From positions 1-64,000 of the forward strand of contig JAHJNN010000012.1 in the NCBI GenBank assembly GCA_018820765.1: 64,000 nt of DNA. The letters are read 5' to 3'. How positions within the stretch are numbered: position 1 is the stretch's first letter; each line of letters begins with the position of its first letter. A program made the translations under genes and the position numbers. The notes beneath the pieces were generated by a model. That model was not told where the DNA came from, did no database searches, and was given only the letters and a program-made list of their open reading frames with translations. This DNA comes from Gammaproteobacteria bacterium. GTDB taxonomy: Bacteria; Pseudomonadota; Gammaproteobacteria; Burkholderiales; Thiobacillaceae. Positions 42,957 through 51,724 of the stretch are shown here, piece by piece.

Positions 42957-44893
42957 CAGTAGTAATACACCTTGAAGATGTGGAAGCCGAGCAGCACCGG
43001 CAGCGGCCACAGCAGCAGCGCGTGCAGCCATTGCAGCAGCGGCCGCAGCGCCGTCGCGCGCGCCAGTTCGAGCAGGTGTTCGCGCGCGAGAAACAGCGCC
43101 AGTCCGACCCCGGTGAGCGACGCGCCGAGCATCGCCAGCGCGAGCCACTGGTTGAGCCCGTCGCCGATGCGACCGCCGCTGTGCGCCCACAGCGTGGCAA
43201 GCGCGAGCCCGCCGGCCAGCACGTGCAGCCAGCGCCAGTGGACGAAGGCGAGCAGGTTGAGTTTCTTCCAGCGCTTGCGCAGGCCGATCAGCGCCAGCAG
43301 CGCGGACAGCGCCAGCAGCGTATAGCCGCTCGCCTGCTTGATGACGCCGTCGCGCCACAGCTGGTCCCAGTGCCAGGCAAAGTCCGCGGTCGAGCCATAC
43401 GGCAGGTTGGCGGGCAGGACGAACAGCAGCGCCAGCACCAGCGCGCAGGCCGCCAGCCACCCCAGACGCTGCGCCAGCGGCATCGGCTCGCGCGGGCCGC
43501 TGGCGCCGAGCAGGCTTTCGAGCAGCGGGCGGCAACTGCCGCACACGCCGCAGGCGCCGGTATGCGCGGTGAGCGCGGCGACGCTGGCGCAGCCGCCCGT
43601 GATTGCGATGGACAGCTGGCCGCGCGTCACCCCGGTGCAGTTGCACACGGTGGCCTCGGCCGGCCACGCGGCGACCGCCCGCGCTTCCGCGCCCCACGGC
43701 TCGCCGCTGCGAACGAAGCGTGCCAGCTGCCACGGCCAGATGCGGCGCTGCTGCTGCACCGCTTCCTGCACCCGCGCCAGCGCGTCCCATTCGCCCAGCG
43801 CCAGCGCGCCGACCAGCCGCCCGCGCCGCACCACCAGCTTGCGATAGACGCCGTCGTTCGCATGCAGGTGGGCGCGCGCCAGATCGGGCAGTTCCCACGC
43901 GCCGACCTCGCCCATGCTGAACACCGGCCAGTTCGCCACCTTGAGCCGGGTTGCCGAGAGCGAGCCGGCGTACTGCACCGGCTCCCCCGCGATCGCACGC
44001 GCCGCCACCGCGGCCTGCTCGAAGCCCGGCGCCGCCAGGCCGTACACCAGGCCGCGGTGCTGCGCGCACTCGCCCACCGCGTACACGTCCGGCGCGCTGG
44101 TACGCAGCGCGTCGTCGACCACGATGCCGCGCTGGAATGTCAGTCCGGCGTCGCGCGCAAGTTCGATGTGGGGACGGATCCCGGTCGCCAGCACCACGGT
44201 GTCGCAGTCCACCACCCGCCCGCTGCGCAGCCGCACGCCGTTCACGCGGCCGTCGCCGAGGATGGCCATCGGCCCATCGTCGAGCACCATCTCGATCCCG
44301 CTCGCCGCGACGCGTTCGCGCATCCGCTCTGAAGCTGCGTCGTCGAGCTGGTTCGGCATCAGGCGCGGATGGTGTTCGACCACCACCACTTCGGTGCGGT
44401 AGCGGTGCAGCGCGCGCGCCGTCTCCAGGCCCAGCAGCCCGCCGCCGACCACCGCCACCCGGCGGCAGCGCGCCAATCGCGCCTGCAGGGCCTGGGCATC
44501 GGCCAGACCGCGGAAGGTGAACACGCCCGCGAGGTCGACGCCGGGAATTTCCGGCACGTGCGCGCGCGAGCCGGTGGCCAGCACCAGCGCGGCGTAGGAC
44601 TGCACCGCGCCGGTCGCGTCGACGACCTGGTGCGAGACCGGATCGATCGCGCCGACACGGCATCCGAAGCGCGTCTCGACGCCGTCGGGCACCGCCAGCC
44701 CCGCGGTGAAATCGGCCCAGTCGGCGTCGCCCGCGAGCAGCGACGACAGCCGCACGCGGTTGTAGGGCTGCCAGGGCTCGTCGCCGTACATCACGATCGC
44801 AGCGCCGGGCAGCGCACGGCGCAGCTCGACCGCCATGCGCACGCCGACCGGTCCCGCGCCGACGATGACGAAGGGTGCAATTTCGTGGATCAC
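42956..44893 (-). CDS. FAD/NAD(P) oxidoreductase fused to [2Fe-2S] BFD domain and membrane domain
   Basis: The 645-residue protein starts with a NirB/rubredoxin-reductase-like module: FAD site FVIVGAGPVGVRMAVEL, NAD site RRVAVVGGGLLGLETARAL, and C-terminal FAD motif DVYAVGECAQH. A BFD-like [2Fe-2S] domain follows (CNCTGVTRGQL near residue 416, CGVCGSC near 447). The last 170 residues are hydrophobic with five or so helices and histidines (FVHWRWLHV, LWAHSGG, WLHALLL, GFHIFKVYYY) that could hold haem b. This would pass electrons from NAD(P)H into the membrane and on to the 11-haem cytochrome. The GTG start is required to keep the FAD motif and follows a GGGGAG site. Confidence 0.85.
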   Translation of the reverse strand: MIHEIAPFVIVGAGPVGVRMAVELRRALPGAAIVMYGDEPWQPYNRVRLSSLLAGDADWADFTAGLAVPDGVETRFGCRVGAIDPVSHQVVDATGAVQSYAALVLATGSRAHVPEIPGVDLAGVFTFRGLADAQALQARLARCRRVAVVGGGLLGLETARALHRYRTEVVVVEHHPRLMPNQLDDAASERMRERVAASGIEMVLDDGPMAILGDGRVNGVRLRSGRVVDCDTVVLATGIRPHIELARDAGLTFQRGIVVDDALRTSAPDVYAVGECAQHRGLVYGLAAPGFEQAAVAARAIAGEPVQYAGSLSATRLKVANWPVFSMGEVGAWELPDLARAHLHANDGVYRKLVVRRGRLVGALALGEWDALARVQEAVQQQRRIWPWQLARFVRSGEPWGAEARAVAAWPAEATVCNCTGVTRGQLSIAITGGCASVAALTAHTGACGVCGSCRPLLESLLGASGPREPMPLAQRLGWLAACALVLALLFVLPANLPYGSTADFAWHWDQLWRDGVIKQASGYTLLALSALLALIGLRKRWKKLNLLAFVHWRWLHVLAGGLALATLWAHSGGRIGDGLNQWLALAMLGASLTGVGLALFLAREHLLELARATALRPLLQWLHALLLWPLPVLLGFHIFKVYYY

Positions 44894-44916
44894 GTTCTCC
44901 CCGGGTGCGGCTGAAA

Positions 44917-44991
44917 ATAAAAAAACGGTGTCCTGGCGCGTACGCACCAAAAGACACCGTTGTCCTGCCCGCCTGCACAACTTTGCGCAGG
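44917..44991 (-). promoter_or_regulatory. ANTAR-type two-hairpin attenuator before the oxidoreductase operon
   Basis: On the minus strand, P1 is CCTGCGC-AAAGTT-GTGCAGG (44972-44991) and P2 is AGGAC-AACGGT-GTCTT (44951-44966). Both loops are hexamers with A1 and G4. The terminator ACGGTGTC...GACACCGT-TTTTTTT (44919-44960) reuses the P2 loop and 3' arm, so the two structures exclude each other. The design matches the leaders of the two NrtA-like genes, which implies control by the same ANTAR protein. Confidence 0.87.
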
Positions 44992-45006
44992 AGGCACACA
45001 CCCTAA

Positions 45007-45022
45007 AGCAGAGAGCATGCCA
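45007..45022 (-). promoter_or_regulatory. Sigma-54 promoter of the oxidoreductase operon
   Basis: TGGCATGCTCTCTGCT on the minus strand has GG-N10-GC spacing. The predicted transcript starts near 44996, just before hairpin P1, the same geometry as at the first NrtA-like gene. Confidence 0.8.
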
Positions 45023-45189
45023 ACCGCATGACAGCCCGCGAAGCGGCGACTGCACGCAACGTGCGGCGACAATCCGGGGGCCGACATGCCTCGCGAAAGG
45101 GCGCGCCGCACCACGCCTGTGCGCCAGCGCGGAACCGCACACGCCGCAGGAAAAACCTGCCGCCTTCCTCGTTAGCGAAACGCCGAACA

Positions 45190-45285
45190 CGTCATTGCGA
45201 GCGAAGCGCGGCATACGATTCCACACGTGCTTCTTCAGCACGTAGTGGAATCGTATGCCGCGTCGCTACGCTCCTCGCAATGACG
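45190..45285. repeat. 96-bp near-palindromic repeat (CGTCATTGCGAG type)
   Basis: Outer arms CGTCATTGCGAG.../...TCGCAATGACG and inner arms GCGGCATACGATTCCAC.../...GTGGAATCGTATGCCGC fold into one long hairpin with few bulges. CGTCATTGCGAG-type repeats are dispersed in many bacterial genomes. The inner arm is shared with the hairpin inside the 350-bp element near 4.4 kb. Confidence 0.8.
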
Positions 45286-45382
45286 GCCTGTTCAGGGCGC
45301 TTTTAGTGAGAACACAACAGTTCGCACAATTGCCGCCACCGATCGTGACGGGCCGGATGGAATTTCCTCTAGAATCGGGCGC

Positions 45383-47677
45383 ATGCCCTCTTACCTCCCC
45401 GCAGATATCGAGGCCGAAGCGCAACACCAGAAAACCACCTTGCTGTATCGCAATGCGGGGGTCGCGCAGCTGGTCAATGTCGTCAACGCTTCGCTCCTGG
45501 CTTATGTCGTGACCACGCTGCATGCTCCGGCCGGCGTCGCATTCGCCTGGTGGTGCCTCATCTTCGCCATCACTGCGGGACGCCATCTGCTGGTGCGCCG
45601 CTTTCTGGCGGACAGGCTGGCGGCCACCGCAAGGGCCTGGCGGCACCGCTATATCGGCACCACGGCCCTGGCCGCCACCGCATGGGCGGCGGGAAGCATT
45701 CTCTTCATGTGGGATGCGCCCGATGAAGCGCGTCTGTTCACCGGACTCGTGCTATCCGGCATGGTGGCCGGCGCGGTCCCGGTCCTGGCGCCGGTGCCCG
45801 CGGCGTTCCGGGTGTATGCCCTGACGATCGGCCTGCCCCTGTCCGCGGTCATTCTGCTGCAGGCGAGTTCGCCGCTGCACTGGGCGTTCGGCGCCATGTC
45901 GATCGTTTTTCTGGCGGCGGTGCTGGTCAGCGCACGCCGCCTGCATGAAAGCCTCGATGTGGCAATTCGCCTGGGACTGGAAAAGACTGCGGCCAAAGCG
46001 ACCCTGCAGGCCAGCGAGGAACGCTACCGTCTCATCCTCCAGCACTCGCCCACCGGCATCGTGCATTTCGACAACGATCTCGTCATCACGTATTGCAACG
46101 ATCGCCTGGCGCACATCCTCCAGGCCCCGATGGAGCGGCTCGTCGGCCTGGACATGAAGACCCTCAACGACCAGCGCGTCCTCCCCGCACTGCACGCGGC
46201 CATCGCGGGGCACGGGGGCGCCTACAAGGGCGAATACGTCTCGACCCTGAGCGGCGCCCAGATCTGGATCGCCATGTCCTGCACCCCGCTGCAGGATGCC
46301 GACGGCCAAAGCGAGGGCGGAATTGCCATCGTCGAGGACATCACCGGCCACCGGCGGTCCGAGGAAGAGATCCACCATCTGGCCTACTACGACCCGCTGA
46401 CCCAGCTGCCCAACCGGCGCCTGCTGATGGACCGCCTGGGGCACGCGCTGACCGCCAGCAACCGCAGCCGCGAATTCGGCGCCCTGATGATCCTGGATCT
46501 GGACCATTTCAAGAGCCTCAACGAAACCCAGGGCCATGACGCCGGCGATCGCCTGCTGGTCGAGGCCGCGAAGCGGCTCACCGGCAGCCTGCGTCACGCG
46601 GACACCGTGTCCCGCCCGGGCGGCGACGAATACGTGGTCGTGCTGGAAGGCCTGGGGCAATCGGAACGCCAGGCGGCGGCGCAGGCGGAAGCCATGGCCG
46701 AGAATATCCGCTTCGCGCTCAACCTGCCGTATGCCCTGGGCGGCAGCGAGGCCGAGCACTTCAGCACGACCAGCATCGGCCTGACGCTGTTCCGCGGCCA
46801 AGACGATTCGCCCGAAATCCTGCTCAAGCAAGCTGAAGTGGCCCTCTATCAGGCCAAGGATGCGGGGCGCAATATCGTGCGTTTCTTCAGCCCCGCGATG
46901 CAGTCGGCCATCGAATCCCGCACTGCCCTGGAAAGGGCCTTGCGGCGCGGGCTGGAGAAAGACGAGTTCTGCCTGTACTACCAGCCCCAGGTCGACCAGG
47001 AAGGCCGCCTGATCGGTGCGGAAGCCCTGATCCGCTGGCTGCCCCCCGACCAGGGGCTGGTGGCCCCGGCGCAGTTCATTCCGCTGGCCGAGGAGTCGGG
47101 CCTGATCCTGCCCATCGGACAATGGGTGCTCGATACGGCGTGCGCCCAGCTCAAGGCGTGGGAACGCGATCCGCGCACGCGCGACCTGCAGCTGTCGGTC
47201 AATGTCAGCGCCCGGCAATTCCACCAGCCGGACTTCATCGAGCAGGTGCGCCACGGCCTGCTCGCCAGCGGCGCCGATCCGACCCGCCTGAAACTGGAGC
47301 TGACCGAGAGCGTCGTGCTCGACAACATCGAGACGGTCATCAGCCGGATGAAGGAACTGGACCGGCTGGGCGTGGGCTTCTCGCTGGACGACTTCGGCAC
47401 CGGCTATTCCTCGCTGTCCTACCTGAAGCGCCTGCCGCTGGACCAGATCAAGATCGACCAGTCCTTCGTCCGCGACATCCCGGGCGACCCCAACGACGCG
47501 GCCATCGTGCGCGCCATCCTCGCCATGAGCCAGTCGCTCGGCCTGCAGGTCATCGCCGAAGGGGTGGAAACCCAGTCGCAGCGCGACTTCCTGTTCGAGA
47601 ACGGATGCAACGCCTACCAGGGCTACCTGTTCGGCAAGCCGGTTCCGATCGAGGAATGGGCCGACGTATTGCGCTAG
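45383..47677 (+). CDS. Membrane PAS-GGDEF-EAL cyclic-di-GMP protein
   Basis: The 764-residue protein has an N-terminal membrane region with about six helices (residues 25-190), a PAS domain (about 210-330, YRLILQHSPTGIVHFDNDL), a GGDEF domain and an EAL domain. The GGDEF signature reads RPGGDEY, so it may be a weak or inactive cyclase. The EAL domain keeps EALIRW, DDFGTGYSSLSYL, KIDQSFV and IAEGVETQSQ, consistent with active c-di-GMP phosphodiesterase. Environmental signals would enter by the membrane or PAS region. It stands alone between two repeats. Confidence 0.92.
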   Translation: MPSYLPADIEAEAQHQKTTLLYRNAGVAQLVNVVNASLLAYVVTTLHAPAGVAFAWWCLIFAITAGRHLLVRRFLADRLAATARAWRHRYIGTTALAATAWAAGSILFMWDAPDEARLFTGLVLSGMVAGAVPVLAPVPAAFRVYALTIGLPLSAVILLQASSPLHWAFGAMSIVFLAAVLVSARRLHESLDVAIRLGLEKTAAKATLQASEERYRLILQHSPTGIVHFDNDLVITYCNDRLAHILQAPMERLVGLDMKTLNDQRVLPALHAAIAGHGGAYKGEYVSTLSGAQIWIAMSCTPLQDADGQSEGGIAIVEDITGHRRSEEEIHHLAYYDPLTQLPNRRLLMDRLGHALTASNRSREFGALMILDLDHFKSLNETQGHDAGDRLLVEAAKRLTGSLRHADTVSRPGGDEYVVVLEGLGQSERQAAAQAEAMAENIRFALNLPYALGGSEAEHFSTTSIGLTLFRGQDDSPEILLKQAEVALYQAKDAGRNIVRFFSPAMQSAIESRTALERALRRGLEKDEFCLYYQPQVDQEGRLIGAEALIRWLPPDQGLVAPAQFIPLAEESGLILPIGQWVLDTACAQLKAWERDPRTRDLQLSVNVSARQFHQPDFIEQVRHGLLASGADPTRLKLELTESVVLDNIETVISRMKELDRLGVGFSLDDFGTGYSSLSYLKRLPLDQIKIDQSFVRDIPGDPNDAAIVRAILAMSQSLGLQVIAEGVETQSQRDFLFENGCNAYQGYLFGKPVPIEEWADVLR

Positions 47678-47689
47678 ACGCTCGCGCCC

Positions 47690-47842
47690 GTAGGAGGCCC
47701 GCCCTCGGGCCGATGATGTGGTGGTCGCGACGGTGCGACAATCGCGGCGAGGGCGCCGCTCCTACAGGATTTGTAGGCGGCCCGCCCCCGGGCCGATGGG
47801 GTGGTGGTCGCGACGCGGCGAGGCCCGCCCCCGGGCCGATGG
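47690..47842. repeat. GTAGGAG-family repeats, copies 2 and 3
   Basis: Copy 2 (47690-47765) runs from GTAGGAGGCCCGCCCTCGGG to CGCTCCTAC around a GTGGTGGTCGCGACGGTGCG centre. Copy 3 (47772-47842) shares the TGTAGGCGG...GGGCCGATG start and centre but ends without the CCTAC arm. Both match the repeat after copA. Confidence 0.75.
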
Positions 47843-47844
47843 GC

Positions 47845-48261
47845 TCAAAGCTGATCGGCCAGCCAGCCGTCCAGATAGGTGCATGCCTCCGGGGTGGGGA
47901 TCTTCGACTGCCGCCCCAGGATGGGGGTCAAGCACAGGTAGGGGTTGCCTGACGCGTCCGACAGATTGCGCAGGGGCATTTCGCCCAGGGTTTCGTAGCC
48001 CTGCGCATCCATCATGACGAAATCGTATTCATCCCCCACGCTGACTTCCAACTGGCCGCCGTTGCCTTCGCCGTATTTTTCGCACCAGGAATCCGGGTTG
48101 GCGCCGTCGTAGTAGGGGGACATGTGCTGGTTGCTGTGCTGATGCCAGGACATGATGGTGGGCTGCTGCATGTCGCGCTCCGACGCAATGTCTTTGGCCA
48201 TTTCGCTCGCGCGTTCGAAATCAGGGGCGGTGCCCTGATAGTCAATATGAACGTTTTTCAT
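47845..48261 (-). CDS. Hypothetical protein, possibly AF1514/DUF5619-like
   Basis: The 138-residue soluble protein begins MKNVHIDYQGTAPDFERASE and contains SWHQHSNQHMSPYYDGANPD and VSVGDEYDFVMMDAQGYETL. The acidic, aromatic-rich composition fits the small AF1514-type family, a low-confidence recollection. The ATG is preceded by GGAAAGATC. It is convergent with the GGDEF/EAL gene, and a repeat array touches its 3' end. Confidence 0.6.
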   Translation of the reverse strand: MKNVHIDYQGTAPDFERASEMAKDIASERDMQQPTIMSWHQHSNQHMSPYYDGANPDSWCEKYGEGNGGQLEVSVGDEYDFVMMDAQGYETLGEMPLRNLSDASGNPYLCLTPILGRQSKIPTPEACTYLDGWLADQL

Positions 48262-48548
48262 GATCTTTCCTCCAGGTAGGGACTGCCTCCTCCCAGTCCG
48301 GGTCGATGTCGCTTTATTGTTTTGTAGGCAAATGCCCGGCAAAAACAAACGGGCATTTGCGATACCTGGCGTGTTCCCCTGATTACACGAATCTTTTTCC
48401 CCTGCCATGTATGAAGCCAACATGATCCCTGGGCGCTTCGTGTCAAAATTGCACGGCATTGAGGAAGTTGCCAGCGCCATATATACATAGGGGACGGGCA
48501 CCTGCTGATCCCAAACCGCCATCCCACCCAGACGACGAGGAGACCTCC

Positions 48549-49440
48549 ATGAACGACACCGACGCGCTGACCGCAGAGCTCGCCAGCCTGGTTCCCCCAC
48601 CTCAGCCCCTGAGCCGGCGCGGCTTCCTGGTCACCGCCCTGGGCGCGGGCTTTGCCCTGGCCGTGCAGCCGGTAAGGGGGCAGACCGCCATCACCACCGA
48701 CAGCGCAGGCCTCACGGCCGGGGAAATCCAGGTCCCCACCCCCGACGGCAACATGCCCGCCTACCGGGCCCAGCCGGCGCAGGGCAGCACCTTCCCGGTC
48801 ATTCTGGTGGTGCAGGAAATCTTCGGCGTGCACGAATACATCAAGGACGTCTGCCGGCGCCTGGCCAAGCTGGGCTACCAGGCCATCGCCCCCGAACTGT
48901 ATGCGCGCCAGGGCGACCCGCGCCAGTACACCGACATCCAGGAACTCATCGCCAAGGTGGTGAACACGGTGCCGGACGCGCAGGTCATGGCCGACCTCGA
49001 TGCCTGCGTGGCCTGGTCCAAGGCCCACGGCGGCGACACCGCGCGGCTGGGCATCACCGGCTTCTGCTGGGGCGGACGCATCGTCTGGCTGTATGCCGCC
49101 CACTATCCCGGCGTGAAGGCCGGCGTGGCCTGGTATGGACGCCTGACCAGCGCGACGAGCGGATTGACGCCCAAGCATCCGCTGGATGTGGCCGGCAAGC
49201 TGAACGGGCCGATCCTCGGTCTCTACGGCGGCCAGGACCCGGGCATTCCGCCGGACACGGTGGAGAATGAAGACAGCCCTGGCGCAATCCGCCAATCCCG
49301 CCAGCAAGGCATCGACCCTCCACGTCTATCCCGACGCGCCGCACGCATTCCAAGCCGACTACCGTCCCAGTTACCGCAAGCAGGAAGCGGAGGACGGCTG
49401 GAAGCGGATGGGCGAGTGGTTCAGGACGCACGGGGTTTGA
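48549..49440 (+). pseudogene. Tat-exported dienelactone hydrolase, frameshifted
   Basis: The first 239 codons encode a Tat signal ([20 protein letters not shown]) and a dienelactone hydrolase domain with the nucleophile cysteine ([15 protein letters not shown]) and the acid in [11 protein letters not shown]. Near 49265 the frame breaks: dropping one A from GGAGAATGAAG restores [14 protein letters not shown] and the catalytic histidine in [18 protein letters not shown], ending WFRTHGV. As written, the protein loses its histidine. A sequencing error or a real mutation is possible. Confidence 0.85.
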
Positions 49441-49502
49441 GGCGCCCAGTGGTTTCCGAACCTCGGTTTGGCAGCGAACAAAGGCCTCTGGCCTAGCCCT
49501 CC

Positions 49503-50072
49503 ATGACCCCTGCGCTCGTGATCAGAAACGAGACGGACGCCGACGTCAGCACCATCACCGAGGTGACCGTCGCAGCGTTCAAAACCTTGGAGATCAGCAA
49601 CCACACCGAGCAATTCATCATCGAGGCGCTACGTGCCGCGAAAGCGCTGACCTTATCGCTGGTCGCAGAAATGGATGGCCGTGTGGCCGGGCATATTGCA
49701 TTCTCCCCCGTGACCCTCTCGGACGGCACCCCGCACTGGTACGGACTCGGGCCCGTTTCGGTGTTGCCCGAGTACCAGCGGAAGGGCATTGGCAAAGCCC
49801 TGATACAGGAAGGACTGTCACGACTGAAAGCCTTGAATGCTCAAGGCTGCTGTCTCGTGGGGTATCCGGATTATTACCGGAGATTCGGGTTCAGGCCCAT
49901 GCCGGGACTTGTCCATGAGGGCGTGCCTCAAGAAGTGTTCCTTGCTCTGTCTTTCGATGGACATACACCGCAGGGCACCGTCGCATTCCATGAAGGATTC
50001 AGAGCGGTTGGCCCACAAGAGGGAGCAGGCGGCGCTTTTGACCGTCCCGCTCGAACGCAACCTTATGGCTGA
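49503..50072 (+). CDS. GNAT-family N-acetyltransferase
   Basis: The 189-residue protein matches YhbS-type acetyltransferases: LVIRNETDADVSTITEVTVA, the acetyl-CoA site VLPEYQRKGIGKALIQEGL, and GYPDYYRRFGFRPMPGLVHE. Homologues usually stop soon after the VAFHEGF-like segment, so the last 20 residues may be an unusual extension. It is convergent with the Ada-like gene and overlaps its 3' end by 10 bp. Confidence 0.88.
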   Translation: MTPALVIRNETDADVSTITEVTVAAFKTLEISNHTEQFIIEALRAAKALTLSLVAEMDGRVAGHIAFSPVTLSDGTPHWYGLGPVSVLPEYQRKGIGKALIQEGLSRLKALNAQGCCLVGYPDYYRRFGFRPMPGLVHEGVPQEVFLALSFDGHTPQGTVAFHEGFRAVGPQEGAGGAFDRPARTQPYG

Positions 50073-50902
50073 GGTTGCTCATACCTTGCCGATTCCCATA
50101 CATGAATTGCCTGTTTCCGGGTTTCGCCCCAGTGATACCCGCCGAGCCTACCGCTTTGCTGAATGACGCGGTGACAGGGTATCAGGAACGCGACAGGGTT
50201 CGCCCCTACCGCCAGCCCAACCGCTCTCGCAGAGTTTGGATGGCCGATTGCGGTTGCCACTTGGGAATAGCTCGCCACCCTTGCCTGGGGTATCTGTAAC
50301 AATGCTTTCCACACACTGATCTGAAAGTTCGTTCCGGAAACATGCAAAGACACGGGGCGGTCCGATTTCTTTTCTCCGTGGAACATGGCCCTGATAACCG
50401 CAAGCGTTCGTTGGCGATTTTCATGCACTGCCGCATGTGGCCACGCTTTATGCAGGCCGGCCAGATACGCATCGATTTCCATGCTGTCCAGAAACGCAAA
50501 ACTACAGATCCCTCTGGGCGTGGTGGCAATAAATGCTTTTCCAAAAGGGGTGTCGTGTACGGCATATTCAATCGTTAAACCCGCGCCACCCGTCTTATAT
50601 TCACCGGGCGTAACCGCTTCCAGATGAACGAAGTGGTCATACAAACGCGAACCGCTACTCAAACCCAGGGCGTCCGAAACTTCAAGCAGTGGCTTCGATT
50701 CGCTCAGCAATTGTTTGGCGCGTTCCAACGTCAGCACTTGCAAGAATCTTTTGGGAGTGACGCCGGCCCAGCGACTGAACAGGCGTTGGAAGTGGAAGGG
50801 GCTCAGGTGTAAATGCCCCGCAATTTCCTGCAAGGTGGGCTGGCTATCCACCCGGCTGACAATGAAAGAAATTGCTTCGGCTATGCGGTCGTAATCTGAC
50901 AT
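50063..50902 (-). CDS. AraC-type regulator fused to O6-alkylguanine-DNA alkyltransferase (Ada-like)
   Basis: The 279-residue protein has an N-terminal AraC helix-turn-helix pair (LQEIAGHLHLSPFHFQRLFS and KRFLQVLTLERAKQLL) and a C-terminal alkyltransferase domain with the active-site PCHRVI in ANPVAFLIPCHRVIQQSG. It lacks the N-terminal zinc methyl-phosphotriester domain of full Ada. It repairs O6-methylguanine and may regulate repair genes. The ATG chosen gives the usual length; earlier codons add a non-homologous extension. Confidence 0.92.
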   Translation of the reverse strand: MSDYDRIAEAISFIVSRVDSQPTLQEIAGHLHLSPFHFQRLFSRWAGVTPKRFLQVLTLERAKQLLSESKPLLEVSDALGLSSGSRLYDHFVHLEAVTPGEYKTGGAGLTIEYAVHDTPFGKAFIATTPRGICSFAFLDSMEIDAYLAGLHKAWPHAAVHENRQRTLAVIRAMFHGEKKSDRPVSLHVSGTNFQISVWKALLQIPQARVASYSQVATAIGHPNSARAVGLAVGANPVAFLIPCHRVIQQSGRLGGYHWGETRKQAIHVWESARYEQPQP

Positions 50903-50936
50903 TCGGATTTTCCATGGACAGTTCGGCTGCGCATAT

Positions 50937-51701
50937 TCAGGTCCGATTGATGGAGACCCCACCGTCGGCAAGGAGCGCCGATCCGGTGGTAAAGCTCGAT
51001 GCATCGGACGCGAGGTAGAGGGCCGATTTCGCGATCTCGTCCGGGAATGCGATGCGTTTCAGGGCGTGAAGCCCTTGGACGAACGCCAAAGCTTCCGGTG
51101 TATTGGCAAATATCCGGCCCATGGGGGTGTCCGTTCCGCCAGGCAAAAGGGCATTCACCCGGATACCCTTGGCGCCAAACTCAGACGCAAGCGTCTGCGT
51201 GAGGCCAATGAGCCCGGCTTTGCTTGCGGCATAGGCTGCCGTTCCCGGAAAGCCCGCCGTGTAACCGACGAATGTCGAGGTGAAGATCAGAGACCCGCCG
51301 CTCTGGTCGAGCATCGCGGGAATTTGATACTTTGCTCCAAGGAAGGCGCTCGTCAGATTCGTCCGGATCGTGTCCTCCCACGCCGAAAGCGACACATCAG
51401 GCGTGGCCCCCATCTCACCGATCGTGCCAGCGTTGTTGAACGCCACGTCGAGACCGCCGAACCGAGCCTTAGCCAGATCAACCAGGTCTTTCGCGAAGCT
51501 TTCGTCCTTGACGTCGCCCGCAAGAGCAATGGCATGGCCTCCCGCTTGGGTGATTTCCTCAACGAGTGCGTCGAGTTCCGGTTGGCGCCGCGCGGCGACG
51601 ACGACCTTGGCGCCTTCCCGGGCGAATAGCTTTGCGGTTGCATAACCGATCCCGGAACTTGCACCGGTGATAATGGCGACCTTGTTGGATAGTGCAGACA
51701 T
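50937..51701 (-). CDS. Short-chain dehydrogenase/reductase
   Basis: The 254-residue SDR has the cofactor motif TGASSGIGYATAKLF, NNAG in VAFNNAGTIG, and the catalytic YxxxK in TAAYAASKAGLIGLT. The C-terminal part (DEIAKSALYLASDASSFTTG) is typical of classical SDRs. AGGAGG lies 11 bp before the chosen ATG. A 9-bp dyad just upstream may be its operator. Substrate is unknown. Confidence 0.92.
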   Translation of the reverse strand: MSALSNKVAIITGASSGIGYATAKLFAREGAKVVVAARRQPELDALVEEITQAGGHAIALAGDVKDESFAKDLVDLAKARFGGLDVAFNNAGTIGEMGATPDVSLSAWEDTIRTNLTSAFLGAKYQIPAMLDQSGGSLIFTSTFVGYTAGFPGTAAYAASKAGLIGLTQTLASEFGAKGIRVNALLPGGTDTPMGRIFANTPEALAFVQGLHALKRIAFPDEIAKSALYLASDASSFTTGSALLADGGVSINRT

Positions 51702-51724
51702 TTTGCGAAACCTCCTAGGTTGTT

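Noticed and set aside
42957..44999. Single 1147-codon reading frame joining the 11-haem cytochrome to upstream sequence
   Set aside because: The upstream part is an out-of-frame reading of the FAD oxidoreductase gene, rich in Arg/Ala/Gly. The cytochrome has its own ATG with a membrane anchor and a TGATG overlap.
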